A DNA stretch of 64,000 nt from Trogon surrucura (Eukaryota; Chordata; Aves; Trogoniformes; Trogonidae). The DNA lies in NCBI GenBank assembly GCA_020746105.1, contig CM036658.1, positions 32,637,099 to 32,701,098 of the forward strand, written 5' to 3'. The notes beneath the pieces were generated by a model. The model was not told the DNA's origin, made no database searches, and saw only the letters and a program-made list of their open reading frames with translations. The position numbers and the translations under genes are program-made. Positions 34,201 through 48,372 of the stretch are shown here, piece by piece (positions within the stretch are counted from its first letter, which is position 1; every line of letters starts with the position of its first letter).

Positions 34201-36684
34201 AATATTTATTTTCATATATACCATAATTTCAGGCTACATTTCATTAAATGAATGACCAACTAGTAGTTAAAAGAAAAACAAATAAATAAATGTACTGCCA
34301 CAACTACATAGTACAAGAAAAAAACTATACATTCCTTTCATACTTCAAAAAAAACAGCACTAGAAACAGACCTCTTTACAAACTCCTTTTCAACATCAAA
34401 ATCAATTCAAAACCACACTAAGAATCTGAGCTTAAGTAGCCCATTTTGCAAATACTGGAATGTGCAATGCATGAGACGGTTGTAAAATAAACATTAAATA
34501 GGTATTTGCTCAAGATCACATTTAACATAGATGTTACACAAATCACAGAAGTTAGTACAGAAGAATGAAAAAAAAAACCTAAAGGGTTTTTCTACATGTA
34601 ACTGAGTGAAAGTACAAAAGATGCCTCGAACTTCCAGTATTTTTTGACTAGAAATTGTTGTATCTTACTGATATACACACCTTGTCCTACACAAAGGAGC
34701 CTCTGCTCAGCTTCTATTTTTCACTCTCCTTTAATATTCTGCTACCTAAGGACGTCCCCCTTATATTTTTCTCTCCCGTAATGTATCCTTCTATTGTCCT
34801 ATTATCTAGCTGCTGTCATTGTGAGATTTTTAGTCTAAATTACCATCCAATTTACTCATTTTTTTGCAAGTGACTTAAATACCCAGACAGTGCCTCTAGA
34901 CATCTAAGACCTGTACGTTCAGACCAATAAGACCACTGCAGTCAGGCATCATTATAAGTTCATCATATATATGAGAAAGTCTATTTTTAATCTGACAGTA
35001 TAAACATGTATTGAATTTGGTTAGCCCACCTATATTCAGGGTATCTCTATAAGTGAAATATAATTGCAAAATGATGATATGTCACACAGTTAGAATCTAA
35101 GCACTGGTCTCAAATTCAAAATATTTTTTTTCGGCAAGGCAGCCAAAAATGTCAATACACAGATTATAAAGGTATTGCTAATTCTGTTCATTTCAATAAC
35201 TTATCCATAATTTATTTGGGTTTTCATGTCTGGAGGGAAAGAATTGCACTGGTTTTTTATATTTTGTCTTTTTCTAAAACTACACAGCAAATAGTGTAGT
35301 CAAAACAAATGCAGTGAAAAAGAAGAGTGAAAAGAACAAGAATGAAGATTAAATTATCTTAAAATGTGTATAGAGAGTTTTAGAGGAAGGTCTTATTTCA
35401 GTTATAAACTTTTTCTTATATATTGTTCCATAAAAGTCATAAAAATGAATGATGCAATGGTTAAGAAATAAACAAATGAAAGGCAACTATATTTACAGGT
35501 ATGTATCTATTAAGAAGCGTTTTAATAATCAGGCAATATTTTATCACTACCAACTTGAATTCTATTCTAGACTTCTATTTAAAATGCGTAACATCTCACA
35601 AATCACAATACAAACTAAAACCTCTTCTCTACTAAGGCGATTTATAAAACCTGCGACTCTATTTAGTGCTTACTATGCTTCCTGTGTGAGAAAAAAAGAG
35701 AATAAAGTAAGACATGTTGCAATCTTTTACATGCTGTCATTCTAAACATAAAAGAAAAAGAAAACACATGATTGCATGCTTGAAGTGGTAAAACCAGAAT
35801 GTAAATATTTCTGAATTTTTTTGTGAAGCTGTTTGGAAGTGGCATAAATTTAGTCACTAGCTACAAAGCCTGAAATCTCAGCAGAACACAGTGCCTTGTC
35901 CCCTACATGTAACAGCTTCTCTCTCTAAATGGTGTATTTGGCAAAATTACAGTAAAGCTTCAACAACAATCCAGTAAATTTTTCCAGTTAGCTTTTTCCT
36001 TGTGATGTATACAAGGTTCAAACGAGTAACAGTTAAGGAGTAGGATGCTTGCTGGAGTTTGCACTGAGAACAAAGAATGCTGATGTAATTTTTTATATTT
36101 CCCTACCTTTCAGCTCAGGGTTTGATGGTTCTAGAAATGTATTTGTTATCTAGAAGTTATGTTCATTGCTTGGTTGCGGATTTTATTTCATGGGTGAATT
36201 TTGAGAAAAGTGTAAACAAAAAAGAACATATGAAAAAGCACAGTTTCCAAAAAGACAGAAAGCTGTAGTCAAAATTCTGAATTTATATTTTTAGAGAGAG
36301 AAGGTAGTTTGATTTTCAAAAGTTCTGAGTAACCAATTTTACATGTATACAAATAAAATTCTTATAGCAGATGTATCCAGATATTAACTAACACAAAGAT
36401 GGTTGGAGTGACATGACCAGCCCATAACATACTTTCATTCCAACTAAGATTTAAGTCTAACACACAACTTAAAATAAACTTCCATGGTACCAGTATTTTG
36501 TTAAAAATTACTTTAGAACTACTGACCTTTGAAATAAAGCAATTTCCTGTAAGACTATATACCATACTTTCAAGCTCCTTATACCTCACATCTCCATTTA
36601 CTCTGCATCACTTCATCCAATCCCAGTTTTTACAAGAATATACATACAAATTTATTTTTCTTTCCAGAGAGTTTTGGCAACACT
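34201..36684. other. AT-rich non-coding stretch
   Basis: No repeat or gene recognised. A frame at 35449-35745 (+, 98 codons) is AT-codon-rich without motifs. Confidence 0.5.
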
Positions 36685-38185
36685 GTCATAGAACTGTAGA
36701 AACATCAAGGTTGGAAAGGGCCTTAAGATCATCAAGTCCAACCTACAGCCCCACACCACCCTAACACTGAACCATCTCCTGAAGTGCCACATCCAGCCGT
36801 TTTTCAAATGCGTCCAGGGATGGTGACTCCACCCACGTCCTTCGGCAACCCATTCCAGTGCTTCACCACCCTTCAATGAAGAAGTTTTTCCTAATATTCA
36901 ATCTAAACTTCCCCTGGTGCAACTTGAACCCGTTCCCTCTTGTCCCATTGCTGTTCACTCAGGAGAAGAGGCCAACACCCGTCTCACTACAGCTGCCTTT
37001 CAGGTAGTTGTAGAGAGGGATGAGGTCTCCCCCCAGTCTCCTCTTCTCCAGGCTGAACAGCCCCAGCTCCCTAAGCCTCTCTTCACAAGATTTACCCTCT
37101 AGTCCCCTGATCATTCTGGTTGCCCTTCTCTGTACCTTCTCCAGCACCTTAATGTCCTTCCTGTACTGTGGAGTCCAGAACTTCTCACAGCGCTCAAGGT
37201 GTGGCCTCACCAGGGCCATGTACGGGGGCACAATCACTTCCCTGCTCCTACTGGCCACACCTGTGTTAAACAGGAGTGGTCCCAGCACTGAACCCTGGGG
37301 GACACACTCATGACTGGCCGCCAACTGGACTTAACTCCATTAACCACAACTCTTTGGACCCAGCCATCCAACCAGCTCCTAATCCAGGCAAGAATATGCC
37401 CATCCAGGCCATGGGCAGGCAGCTTTTCTGGGAGAATGCTGTGAGAAACTGTGCCAAATGCCTTGCTAAAGTCAAGGCAGACAACATCCACAGCTTTTCC
37501 CTCACCCAGTAAGCAGGTCACCCTGTCATAGAAGGAGATCAGATTAGTCAAACAGGACCTGCCCTTCACGAACCCATGCTGACTGGGCCTGATCACCTGG
37601 TTGTCCTGCATGTGTCTCGTAATACAGCTCAGGATGATCGGCTCCATCAGCTTTCCCAGGACTGAAGTTAAACTGACAGGTCTGTAATTCTCTGGATCAT
37701 CCTTCCGTCCCTTCACATATATGAGGGTAAAATCAGCTGACTTCCAATCTGATGGGGTCTCTCCAGTCATCCAGGACTGTGATAAATGATGGAGAGTGGC
37801 TTGGTGATCACTGCTGCCAGCTCTTCCAGCACTCTTGGGTGCATCCCATCTGGCCCCATAGAACTGCATACATTAAATGTTGTAGCAGGTCAGTGACCAT
37901 TTCCTGCTGGATTGCGGGGGGGAGGTCTTCCTACTCCCCGTCCCAGTCTCCTAGCTTAGGGAGCTGGATTCCCTCTATATGACTGTCCCTATTAATAAAG
38001 ACTGAGGCAAAGAAGTCATTAAGCACTTCAGCCTTTTCCTCATCTGATGTCACTATTCGTCCTTCTGCATCTAACAAGGGATGGATGCTCTCCTTGACCT
38101 TTCTTTTGTTGTTAATATATTTATAGAAATTTTTCTTATTATCCTTAACCATAGAGGCCAGATGAACTTCTAGCTGGGAACACAA
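36685..38185 (-). mobile_element. CR1 LINE, about 1.5 kb, internally deleted
   Basis: Antisense CR1 copy of a subfamily different from the 14.5 kb element. Its tail begins at the TCATAGAA-type octamer at 36687 and reads TCAAGTCCAACCTACAGCCC after the conserved leader. It covers the 3' UTR and the C-terminal half of ORF2, and ends upstream near 38185 at the peptide CSQLEVHLASMVKDNKK. An internal deletion of about 360 bp sits near 37259-37264. The copy at 61168-61345 shares this 3' UTR type. Confidence 0.95.
36959..38185 (-). pseudogene. CR1 ORF2 reverse transcriptase remnant lacking motif C
   Basis: Upstream piece 37931-38185 includes FYKYINNKRKVKESIHPLLD and EVLNDFFASVF, the fingers of the RT. 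The next piece (37234-37869) includes [36 protein letters not shown] and motif A VVCLDFSKAFGT with its aspartate intact at 37471-37473. In the final piece (36959-37324), [14 protein letters not shown] joins directly to GVASRSREV. The YxDD-box segment and the following ~120 residues are gone, yet the frame stays open. Frameshifts separate the three pieces. Without motif C the enzyme cannot polymerise DNA. Confidence 0.93.
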
Positions 38186-41100
38186 AGAACAACAATACTT
38201 GGGCTAAAATTTTCCACGCAGCTGTCTGCCTCAGACTTTGCTTTTTAAGTTTACTTAATTTGGGGCAAAAAGTAGTTAGCGATTTCAATGAATTCTTTAG
38301 GAACATCCCACTTTCTTTGTCACAAAACTTATTTCTCTTCATGCCGCCTTTTGCCTCATTCACTATACAGCTGCTACAACGAAAGAGAGAAATGCTATGA
38401 AAAACTAGCACATTGTCCTGTAGTCAAACAATGTAGAATGATGATAGTTACAAGCAGATACATTCTGTAGTGTCTGTGCTTGAATCTAGCCTTAAGCTCA
38501 ATAATGCTACACAAGTAATAAATTCAGGATCATTTATTAAACATGCATTGATTCTACCGGCTGCTACCCCATCAATCCACAATTAGATATTCATTCAAAT
38601 GACAGCTGAGTCTTCCTTCTTACAACAGCAGCACTTCAAATGAGAGCACTAACTCTCAAGGTTGTGTATCTATGGTGAGGTAACTGCAGCCGTTGTTACC
38701 TATAGCAGTTTCTTACACATGTGCCTCTCGCATGTGTCATTTTACTTTCTCCTTTGTCTTGCTGACAATTATAGAAGATCAAATCAGCATGGTGAAAACA
38801 CAGCTTGAGTTTTGCAAGTGATTTTGCCCCAGCATAATATCTGCTTCCTATAGGTTTGCAAATAATTAAGAATTTGGGTTATAAAGACTTTTACTTCTTC
38901 TGTATTTTCACTGGGAATGAAGGGAAGGGGAGTAAAGAAATCCAACATTGCAAAACAAAAAGTCTGTTTCTCTGAACCAAAACCCCCATGGTAACAGGCA
39001 AGCCTACACATCAGTCAGGTTACTGAAACATTTGCTAACATGCTATAATTAATATACATAATACTGTAACAAGTGTCACTGATGAGACCACAAAATATAG
39101 GACAAATTAGTTTACATTCATTCATTTAAAAGTCTCTTCCACCTTTAGGCCAGTTATATCTTCTGTTGATAACCAGTCTATTATTCTTGATCCCAGACTC
39201 TAAAGCTACATATCCAGAGATGCAATTAACAATAAAAAGCTGCTGATGCTCTCCAAAAGAGAGATATCAATATTTTGAAAATATCAATATTTTCAAAAGG
39301 AAACAACAAAAAAAAAGAAGACAAAAAACTGATAGTCGTAAAAAAGGTTGTTTCTCTTCTTCCAATGTCACATACAGGCAATGCATTAAGATATGTGTCT
39401 TATTCATGAGTAACACAGAGAGAATTTCTCAAATTCAGGCATAGTTTTTTGCGTCTTGAAGGTTTAAAGCAAATCTTTCAGGTAGATTTTTATAAAAGAA
39501 TATTTCAATAAAAGACAATAGCAAAGAAGAAATAAGACTGGAGGAGTACTAGATTTAGCAAATGATGGGTAAAATGACACAAGCTTCTAACTGCCGCATG
39601 AAAAAAAGAGAGCACACCACTGTAATTTAACTCAGGATAACTGAGGCCTCAAGTCACTAAAACACGAACTTTCGAATTAGTGAATTAAAATAAAACCTTA
39701 AAAAGTAGTTACTTCCCCGCAATTAAACTAGGAGCTCTTTTCAGCTATACGAAGCAATGATCTCAATTAAAATAAGTGGTCGCATCTGATTCCATGACAG
39801 AAAGATGAAATTACATCACTGCTAGCAGTAGCAACCAAACGGCATTGATCATGACATGAACTTTACAGTGCATCGGCAGGATCAGCAAGTAACACATAAC
39901 TAGATTAATTTCAATAATTTAGTGAGTAAGCTGGAAGCTAGTCTTTTTGTTTCATCTACATTTACAAGGAGAATGTTTATATAGGAATGTTTAACAGTCC
40001 CTACAAGTACCAAGTGTTTAAATATCTAATGTACTAATGAATACTTGAGCCATATGGTCAGCTCAGAATGCATATGCAAAGTATACCTATAATATTATCT
40101 AAAAATTAATTACATTGCTGCTAGACTGAGTCTTACTAACTCTTTCGTAAAAGCGGAGACTTCTTTGATCCACATATTAGATTTACAATAAATAAAATTC
40201 ATTCAAACATATCCAAACCTACAATTATAACATATTAGTAAATCTTCTAACTTTAAAAGCTGTATGTCAGCAATTTCACTTAAATGTATTTTTCTTTACC
40301 AAACATTCATGTGAAGAATATACTAAACATCAGCTACAAGGATGACTGGAAAATAACACCAAGCACGATAATGATCCTGGGACCTGACAAAAGAGGAATA
40401 AAAAAATAAAAAAGTACACACCGTGCAGATTTTTTGGTAGATTTTATGAATATAGTTACGATGGCAAATATCTTACATGCTATGCTCTGCTGTCTGTCTA
40501 GGATTAAACAGAAACACAAATCTATCTTCCCTGGCTTCACTGAGAGTGATAGCACTTCGATCTTCTGACCACTCCTTCGTCTCTCAGAAAAGCATGACTG
40601 GCCTCCTGAGCTGCAACAGCATAACTTTATCACAACAGGAACTCTAGGAAGTTAGTCGTGTTCTGTAATCTCAAGCTTTCAGTCACATTAAAACACCTCT
40701 CACATTTCTTAGATGTCCAAACTAACCCCTTGAACTTTGCAAGCTACCCACTAAGTTGGGTTCTTCCAAAGCATACGGGGTTTGAGTAAAAGTAGATCTT
40801 ACTGCAGTTCTGCCACATCCATTTCCTTCCTACTCATGTGATAGACCTATCCTCTACAACTCACTGATAAAATGGCTTCGAGAAACTTGCTTTTTTTATC
40901 TCATGTTTCTGGCAACACAGGGGAATTTATGTTACGCAGGATCACAATGCTACTTAAATATCTAGTCTGAAACCTAGACAGAAAAGGCTTACATACACCA
41001 TTTTGAGAGGGTTACTACAGTGCAGCATCTGCAAAAGTTTATAAAATTAAATATTTTTGGCCTAAGTCATATTAGTTCTGCATTTCTTCTATTAAATGAA

Positions 41101-43934
41101 ATTTCAGGTTGAGTAGATTTCCAAATTAATCTATTAACATTATATTCCAATGGCTAAAACAAACTTGTCTGAAGACATGCTTGGCCAGGCCCACTCCCTG
41201 CTACACTTGGGAGTATTTTCACAAAACCAGGGTTGTTATTGGAGGTTAAATTGAGCTTGAATGCTCCAGAAGTTTGTTTGTCATCACTGTACTACCTTTC
41301 CCATTGTGCTCTGGGTACTATCTCCCCCGAGAAAAAGTAAAAGTTCTATTATCTTCTCCCTCTTTGGACTGCATTTCGTAATTGCTAATGCAGCTCTCAG
41401 GCATCAGAGCCCGCCACAACCGGGCAGAATAATTCTCAACAAAGGTGCAGGGATACACAGGTACTTGGCCCTCTGAAACCACAAGGAAACAGCATATTTG
41501 CTTGAGGGAGGAACATATAGAGACTATACTTATATGCGTAGTTTGGAGTGACACATAACACATTTTTTTAGTGTTTCAGAGTTGTCTAATTTTTAAACAC
41601 TTCCTCCTATGCCTCTCCCAAGCACCACAAAGACCTGAGGCTCAACATACTGCATTTGCACCCTTCTGATGGCACCAAGGTGGAAATATGTCTTTTTAAA
41701 CAGTTACTAAAAAATGCAAACTCCTGAACCACTTTTTTTTTTTTTTGCAATATATAGCAAATTTGAAATATTAATGAGGTTTATGTGTGAGTTTATCAAC
41801 AGTTTATCTGTTTTCTCTCTTTGATTATAAGCTGCCACTAATATAATTGTGTTAAATCACAGCATTCTTCCTCCACAAAAAAAAAAAAAGGAATCATAAA
41901 ACCACTAATTACATCAAGTGATGAAATTACAATAAGGTTGACTAGAACCAGACACGGACTAATTAGAAGTGTTATCTCCACTGCTAAAAAATAAGAGTAA
42001 GAAATCACAGGAAAGGATGAAGCACACACTGTATTTTTGCTGGATAGGATCAATACAGTATATGGAAGGAAGAGGTATTTTCATGCCCCTAAGAAATCCT
42101 GCTCCTCTTCCCCTTAAATAATACTCAGTCCTAACAAAATATGAGCCTTCTTACTTAGAACAACTCTCACCTCACCAATTTCTGTTGAATAATCACTGAA
42201 ATGGCTGTTTCATAGATGATCTATGCTCTCCAAAATAAAGTGTTCTTCACTGTTTGCTTAGCATCACCTGTTGATGGTGACAGTGCAACTTAGCACTGAC
42301 ATAGAAACAGGAGAAAATCACTCACAGCAATCTATAACCATCAATGTTTCACTCCATCCTTACCTGAGATACAGCAAAAACATACTGTATGACATCTGCC
42401 TGATCTCCACCTTGAATTATTCACATCATTGTCATGAAAAACAAATGTGAGCACAATAACAAAACTCCAGTTCACGTATAATTGAGCCCTAGAAAGCCTA
42501 AATGACAGGAAGGTCACTACGCATTGCTCTGGTGTAGGTTTTGCTGCGTTCTGAGGACAATCTTAAGCATTTCCCAGCACCCAGCGTTTCCTATGGCACC
42601 AGCACCAGCTGCTGGAGGGGTCATTTCTCTCCCCGCTCTTTCATTGCGACAGCTACGCTCCTCTGCACAAGTGAAACTGCTAAACAACAAAAAGCACTGA
42701 AATGAAGACTTTCACGTGACTTTGACAAAAGATCGCAGTGATCGCTCATGGAAGAAGAACAATGGATCTTAACCACATTCAGAACAGGAACCTCAACCCT
42801 TCAATTTAGCTTTTTCCTCAAGTGTTGCAGCACACTTGCAGCTATGAACTAATCAAGCTAAAAAGGCAGAGGGAGAAAGACTGTCATTTCTATTTTTAAA
42901 CACAAAGAAGGCAGTCAGCTACTATCAAGATGAAGGCTAGCAAGATTGACACAGGTAGGATTTATGTCTAATAATCATGTTGGTTAAGGAAAGCACGCAC
43001 CACTACAGACCTTTTCCAGCAGATTTGCAGAGTATGTTACTGTGCAAGAAAAACAGGCTTGAATACTGTATTTCATTAAGATGCTCTGTAATCTCGTGGC
43101 TGGCCTATTAGAGGAGTATCACTGGATTTTTTTTTGTAATATCTTTGAAATTCTTTTTCATCATAAAGAAGAAAACTTAATGGATTTTTATAGGTGTCTT
43201 TTGTGGGTTCTTTTATAAAATCCTCTGCCTCTTTCTCACAGCATGCAGCAAGCATCAAGCAGAACTCAATGCAGTTCTGAGTCTATACATTAATTTTTAG
43301 ACTCCAAAGATCAGGTATCACCAGAGTTCCCAATGAGTTGCCTAATAAATTTTTTAAAAATATTCCTAGTCTTAAAAATACAGGCCTTATAAAAAGGTAT
43401 AGAAAAGCTTATAAATAAGCATATTTTACATTCAGAAAAGTCCATAAGAAACTCAGAGAGACTGCTAACAGTCACTAACGGTTCTTTTGACACTGAAGAA
43501 TCTTATTTTCTTCATTTAGCATTGTTAGCAAGTCATGTTGTAATTTAATGGTCAGATTCTCACCCCAATGAAAAAGGCTGGATTTAGACATGGTCACATA
43601 TAGAGGCATATAGTCCAGGCTAACCTCTAACATTGTGGAGGTAACTAAAAATTTTAAATTACTGAAATTAATGTCTTAAAGGTAAGTACTTCAACACTAA
43701 ATTACGGACACTTGCATTAAGACAGAAGACGACAAACTGAATCCAAAACAGAAAGGGCTCTACTAAGATAAAGTGAGGCTACAATATTAGAGGAAACTAC
43801 TGGACTAGAAGGAGATTAAGAATGGAGTTCCTTACAAACCATCCTGAGAACAAATATTATAGCAAAAATGGAACAAAAAAATTGGATCACAATAATGACA
43901 CTTGATGCTGGTAAAAAAAAAAATAAAAAAAACT
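38186..43934. other. AT-rich non-coding stretch
   Basis: No gene recognised. It holds one perfect hairpin (39273-39298, listed separately), T and A tracts near 41732-41747 and 41878-41892, and short motif-less frames (e.g. 40334-40633 and 43076-43258, minus). A slightly GC-richer patch lies at 42530-42660. Confidence 0.5.
39273..39298. repeat. Perfect 11-bp stem, 4-nt loop inverted repeat
   Basis: TTTTGAAAATA and TATTTTCAAAA flank the loop TCAA, a perfect 11-bp hairpin. A direct repeat, ATATCAATATTTT, also overlaps it (39264 and 39281), so it may have arisen by local duplication. Confidence 0.9.
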
Positions 43935-44612
43935 TGCAACTGCTATTAATAAAAAGGAAGATCAGAACATCACATGGCAAGAACTGAATCGTCTTCATGG
44001 AGTAAAGTGATAGAAATGACAAAATGCAACAGTACTAAGTCAAGGTCAAACACTCTGGGAACAGGAAGAATTTCTACCGTAAACTGGAGGATCATCAGCT
44101 TGAAATAGAGGAGGAGGATGACTTGGACATATTAATCAGGATCAATACAAACTGTCAGAGAGATACATCTGTGAAAAAGGCAACCGCAATCTGGCTGTAT
44201 CAAGGGAGGCATTTTCAGCAGGGATGGGGACTTATTAAAGCCATTTTACATTTAACTCTATGAACCTTTCTTAAAACGAACATGATTTAAACTGTAGCAT
44301 GTTCCGAGAAAGGGTACAAGAATAACCAGGAAAGCAAGGATAGGACAGTACAAAGAGCATACTAACACAACCTGGTTTAATTAGTCTAGTAAAATGAAGG
44401 CTGAGAGGCAATGAAAGTGCTCTTTACAAACAAATCAGGGCTGTAAGAAAAGGGAAGGGGAAAAACCCTAAAGCTATAGACAGCACTAGTGCACAAGAAT
44501 TGGATATTAACAAGCAGAGCTAGGAACTGTAAGTCCTTGTCATCACATGAAAAATATCCTGAACAGCTTTCCTCAGCAGTAATAGGGGCAAGAAATGTCA
44601 CAGGGCAGGAGA
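43935..44612 (+). mobile_element. Ancient amniote-type CR1 fragment, strongly diverged
   Basis: Several anchors occur in the correct order over ~680 bp. They are GGAAGATCAGAACATCACA with TGGAGTAAAGTGATAGAAAT; AGAATTTCTACCGTAAACTG with GAGGATCATCAGCTTGAAAT; GCTGTGAAAAAGGC-like GTGAAAAAGGCAACCGCAAT; GGCATTTTCAGCAGGGATGG; GTTTAATTAGTCTAGTAAAA with TGAAGGCTGAG and TCTTTACAAACAAATCAGGG; and near 44460-44610 a stretch corresponding to the 'AATGGATATAAACTGGCC...' and '...GTAGTGGGGGCAAAAA' region. This is the RT thumb to C-terminal part of an old CR1 lineage also found in turtles and crocodilians. No frame remains open. An A-rich tract at 43911-43931 marks the upstream end. Confidence 0.72.
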
Positions 44613-45270
44613 GGCATTTTTGTAGTTATACACAATACTACTGTTGCTGAAGGCCAGAAGATGCCAGCAGTCCCCATTTTTACAGGCCTGTGCCTTACCT
44701 ATATTCAACATCACTTCTTTAACTGTAATTCCTTCCATGTTTTCTCTTGTCCTACATACATAGCTCAAACCAGGCCAGCTGGAGAAGCACATGACCATTT
44801 GCACACACTTGCCTATAAAACATCCTCACTCTGCAGTATTCCTCAGCTCAGGGACTCTGGCCCTAGGGCTAAAACACTAACATTTTCCGACATAATCACT
44901 AGTGTACCTACAAGCGTAGAAGCAGTTTTGTCAGACTCTCCCTTAAACAAAAAAAACAGAATATTTTTAACATCTGCAATACACCCCAATACAGCAGCAC
45001 CAGACAGCAACTTTATAGATCATGCTGTTCTGCATAATTAAGCAGTCTGGCAATTCCAGCTTTTTCTCCCAATCCTTGTATTGTAATCCCTCATAAAGCT
45101 GCTAATAAACTAACACCTGCTCCGTGGTGCATTGTAGAATGAACTGAATCAAGAAGTCAACCTTTCTAATCACACTATTTAAGGTGAGCAAGCTCCCAGC
45201 ATCCTGGGCAACTTAAGTAAAAATTTCGGTCTTTCAAAAAAACCCTAACTTTGTCAAGTAGCATGTGACT

Positions 45271-45308
45271 AAATATAAGTACAAAACCAAAATATAAGTA
45301 CAAAACCA
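45271..45308. repeat. Perfect tandem duplication of a 19-bp unit
   Basis: AAATATAAGTACAAAACCA is present twice head to tail (45271-45289 and 45290-45308). Confidence 0.9.
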
Positions 45309-46660
45309 AAAGCATAATAATAATAAATTTTAATATTTAAATGCTGAAAAGCTAATGCATTTAATAAAGTTACAATTTGATTATAAATAAATAAGGATGC
45401 CTGAAAGTATTAACACCTGCAAAGAATCCTCTTCGTTTTCCTTAATAACTTTTGACCATTAATTAGAACCTGCTAAGATCATGCATTTGAAGAGACCAGA
45501 AGACACTCTGACACCTGCTGTTGCAATCCATCTCAAACCTAAATCTTTACAATCTAGCCTATATACTACACCTGAAATGCTTAAGAGGACCTACAGCAAT
45601 CTAGTGGGGCAGCCGTTATTTCCAAACAGGGAGGCAATGGGCTGTCAAAACACTTATCACACCCAAACGTCGCACATTATCCTAAGGAAGAGTGTTATGC
45701 CATGAAAAGCCATATACTATGAAGATCCACAGCCAAAAATCCAGAGCAGACTAGCAATGGCCTTCCTCAGCAATGATCCCCAGCATCTAGCACACTAGTT
45801 ATTTACATTATCCAGCAAAGGAGACATGTAAGCACACACTAAACCTCATGTTCGGGCCATTCACGATCCTCTTCCAGTCAGCTGTAGGAAAACACACCCA
45901 TACCTAGAACTGTGGAGACACTGGCTTGCACTACCTAAATCTGGCTGCAGATTCAGAGGTCAAACTAGTATTCATTTTTGTATTTTAAAAGTGGACGGTA
46001 ATAGAATTTGGGCATATCTAAACAGCGAAGTTAAAAATGTGTTTAGTTAAAAATGTGAATTGTATGGATCACTGATACAGCCACGCCTCTTCTTTAGGTA
46101 CTTCCCATGTCAGGCAGGAAAAGTAATGAGCTCTTAGAGATGGGGAGGTACTTTCATTCAGTATGAAAACAGAATAAATATATTTAATGTGTAATATTGT
46201 GTTAGTCCTAAACTTCACTTAAGTTGCATATTTTTCTCCCCAACTCAACCACTTTTGTATTGATCATATGAAGAGTTAGTCTACATTTCTTTCCAGTTCA
46301 CTAGAGCTTGGACTTGCATATACTGTGCTAACACACTGATCCTAATTACTGCTGTTACTGAAAACTCTGTGCCAGTTTTCACAGGCACTTGAAGCCAAAT
46401 CTGGCTTGGGCAATTACAGCTTCTGTATGCCATTCCCTTGCTAGCTCAGTTTACGCCCTTTCAGCTAAATTCACTCTCTGCATCACTGTACTCTTACTTC
46501 TAACAAAAAGATCCTAAGCAGGGCATATATCATTATTTTTTAATAAAATTTAACTCTCTCCACCTAATATATATGGTCCAGACTCATGCATGCATACAGT
46601 AATACAAAAACATATTAAAAGAGAGTACCATAGTGTTCAGGGAGAGAAAATCAACTGTAA

Positions 46661-46681
46661 AGAGAGAGAGAGAGAGAGAGA
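46661..46681. repeat. (AG)10 microsatellite
   Basis: Ten uninterrupted AG dinucleotides, likely polymorphic in length. Confidence 0.95.
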
Positions 46682-48372
46682 AAGTAACTTGGAAGGGAAG
46701 GTGCACCTCACTGCTTTGAGAGCAACGTTCCTGGAGAGAAACAGCGAGCTGCTGCTCTTTCAGGATCAGGTGTACTTAGAAGTCTCTCTGCATGGATGAT
46801 ATTGATTTGGAGACATTCCTTACGTAATGGCCATCTGTAGCGTTACAATTAGACTGAGTACCATACGTGCTGGATTCCTTTTCAACTCTGTGGGCATGCA
46901 GTCTTTCACCTATAACCAGTATATTAGGTGTCTTTGGCAATGACCTTTCAGTGTGTAATTTGTCCTTGCAGGCTAAATAGCACTCCCTGCTTAAACACAT
47001 TTAGTCTTCTTTGGAAGTATACAGTAATCTCAGTAGGGACCGACATTTTCACTGGTTCTCTAAAGACCACTCATTTAACAAGTACACGATTATTGAATTT
47101 GATTTACTAATTAACATTCTGAAGGATTTCACAAAAACAAATGAAGAAGATATCATATTTTAAATGAACATTTTTTTCTAAATTACCACCTGAAAATTAT
47201 CTTAAAAAAACATTAACATCCCTGATTTTCCATTTCACTGGGACTTTCCTCCTGCTGCTGACCTGGGGAAGATGTTCTCATTCATGTAAGACTGTATGTT
47301 ATTTTACCAGTGTAGAGATTGCTCAATAGTTTTGAAATTGATCAAGAAAGGTTTTTATTTTATTTGGATAGTCTTTGAAATAAGATGATGGCTGAGGAAA
47401 ACAGTTAAAATAATACAGCAAATCTCTAAATCAAATGTGACATAGGAAACCCTAGTAATTCCTCATGTAGCTCTCTCCTTAAATTCCAGAAGAGTATCAG
47501 GTATTTGTGGCATTTGTGGATAGAAAGCATAAAGATACCAATACAAGAGAACATGTTTATAAAAATGAGTATTTACACAAGAACAACCACCACAAGGTTG
47601 AAAATACAGGCTATCTGGGTGCCCTGCCCTGTGGAAATGCAACTAGGCACTTAGAGTGATTTAAATCACAGTATAGATCTGCAGAGTATCAGGAGTGAGC
47701 TTCACACTGAGAGGTTTCTTCCATGTGCCTCAATTTCTCAGTGATGCAATCACTGCAATGTAACCACAGGATACTAGTAGTATCTGCCAAGTGTTAATAT
47801 CCACCAGCTACTACCGGTGCTATGTAAAGCACAATCTCAGAGTAGTTCCCTAAAACTACGTATCTACATCGCAAGCTTACAGCCTTCCAATAGATTGCCT
47901 TTTTTTTTCTTTCTCTTCCCTAGATGTAATTCATTCCGTCCAGAACTCAAAATTTGAAGCACACCAGCAACAAACTGTGAGAAACTGCCTATAGCATACA
48001 TCTACACTGCAATTTTCAATGCCTTCCTCAAGATCGTTTATTATCTTATAGTGCTACTTCAGCTTAAGCAAAATGCATTATTTACTTTCAGATGACGCTA
48101 TGGGAGATACAGAATGACAGCTTCTTACAAGCTGCAGAAATGCACAGCAAAGTGCCCTTCTCTCTTGCTATTCTATCCAAAGAAATCTTTCAATAACTTC
48201 AGGATACTACAAGACTCCAAAAAAAATCATAATGTCCCTTTTCTGCAGGACCAACAAGACTACATGTGGTAAAGCTCAAGTCTCACCTACTACAAAGATC
48301 ATGGTTCAATATTCAGCCTGAAGTAAAACATACATTAATGTTCTTTCTTCATAATACTCCTGCTGCTCAACA

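Noticed and set aside
44595-45041. 148-codon plus-strand frame
   Set aside because: Its first codons overlap the end of the old CR1 and the rest shows no motif or splice context.
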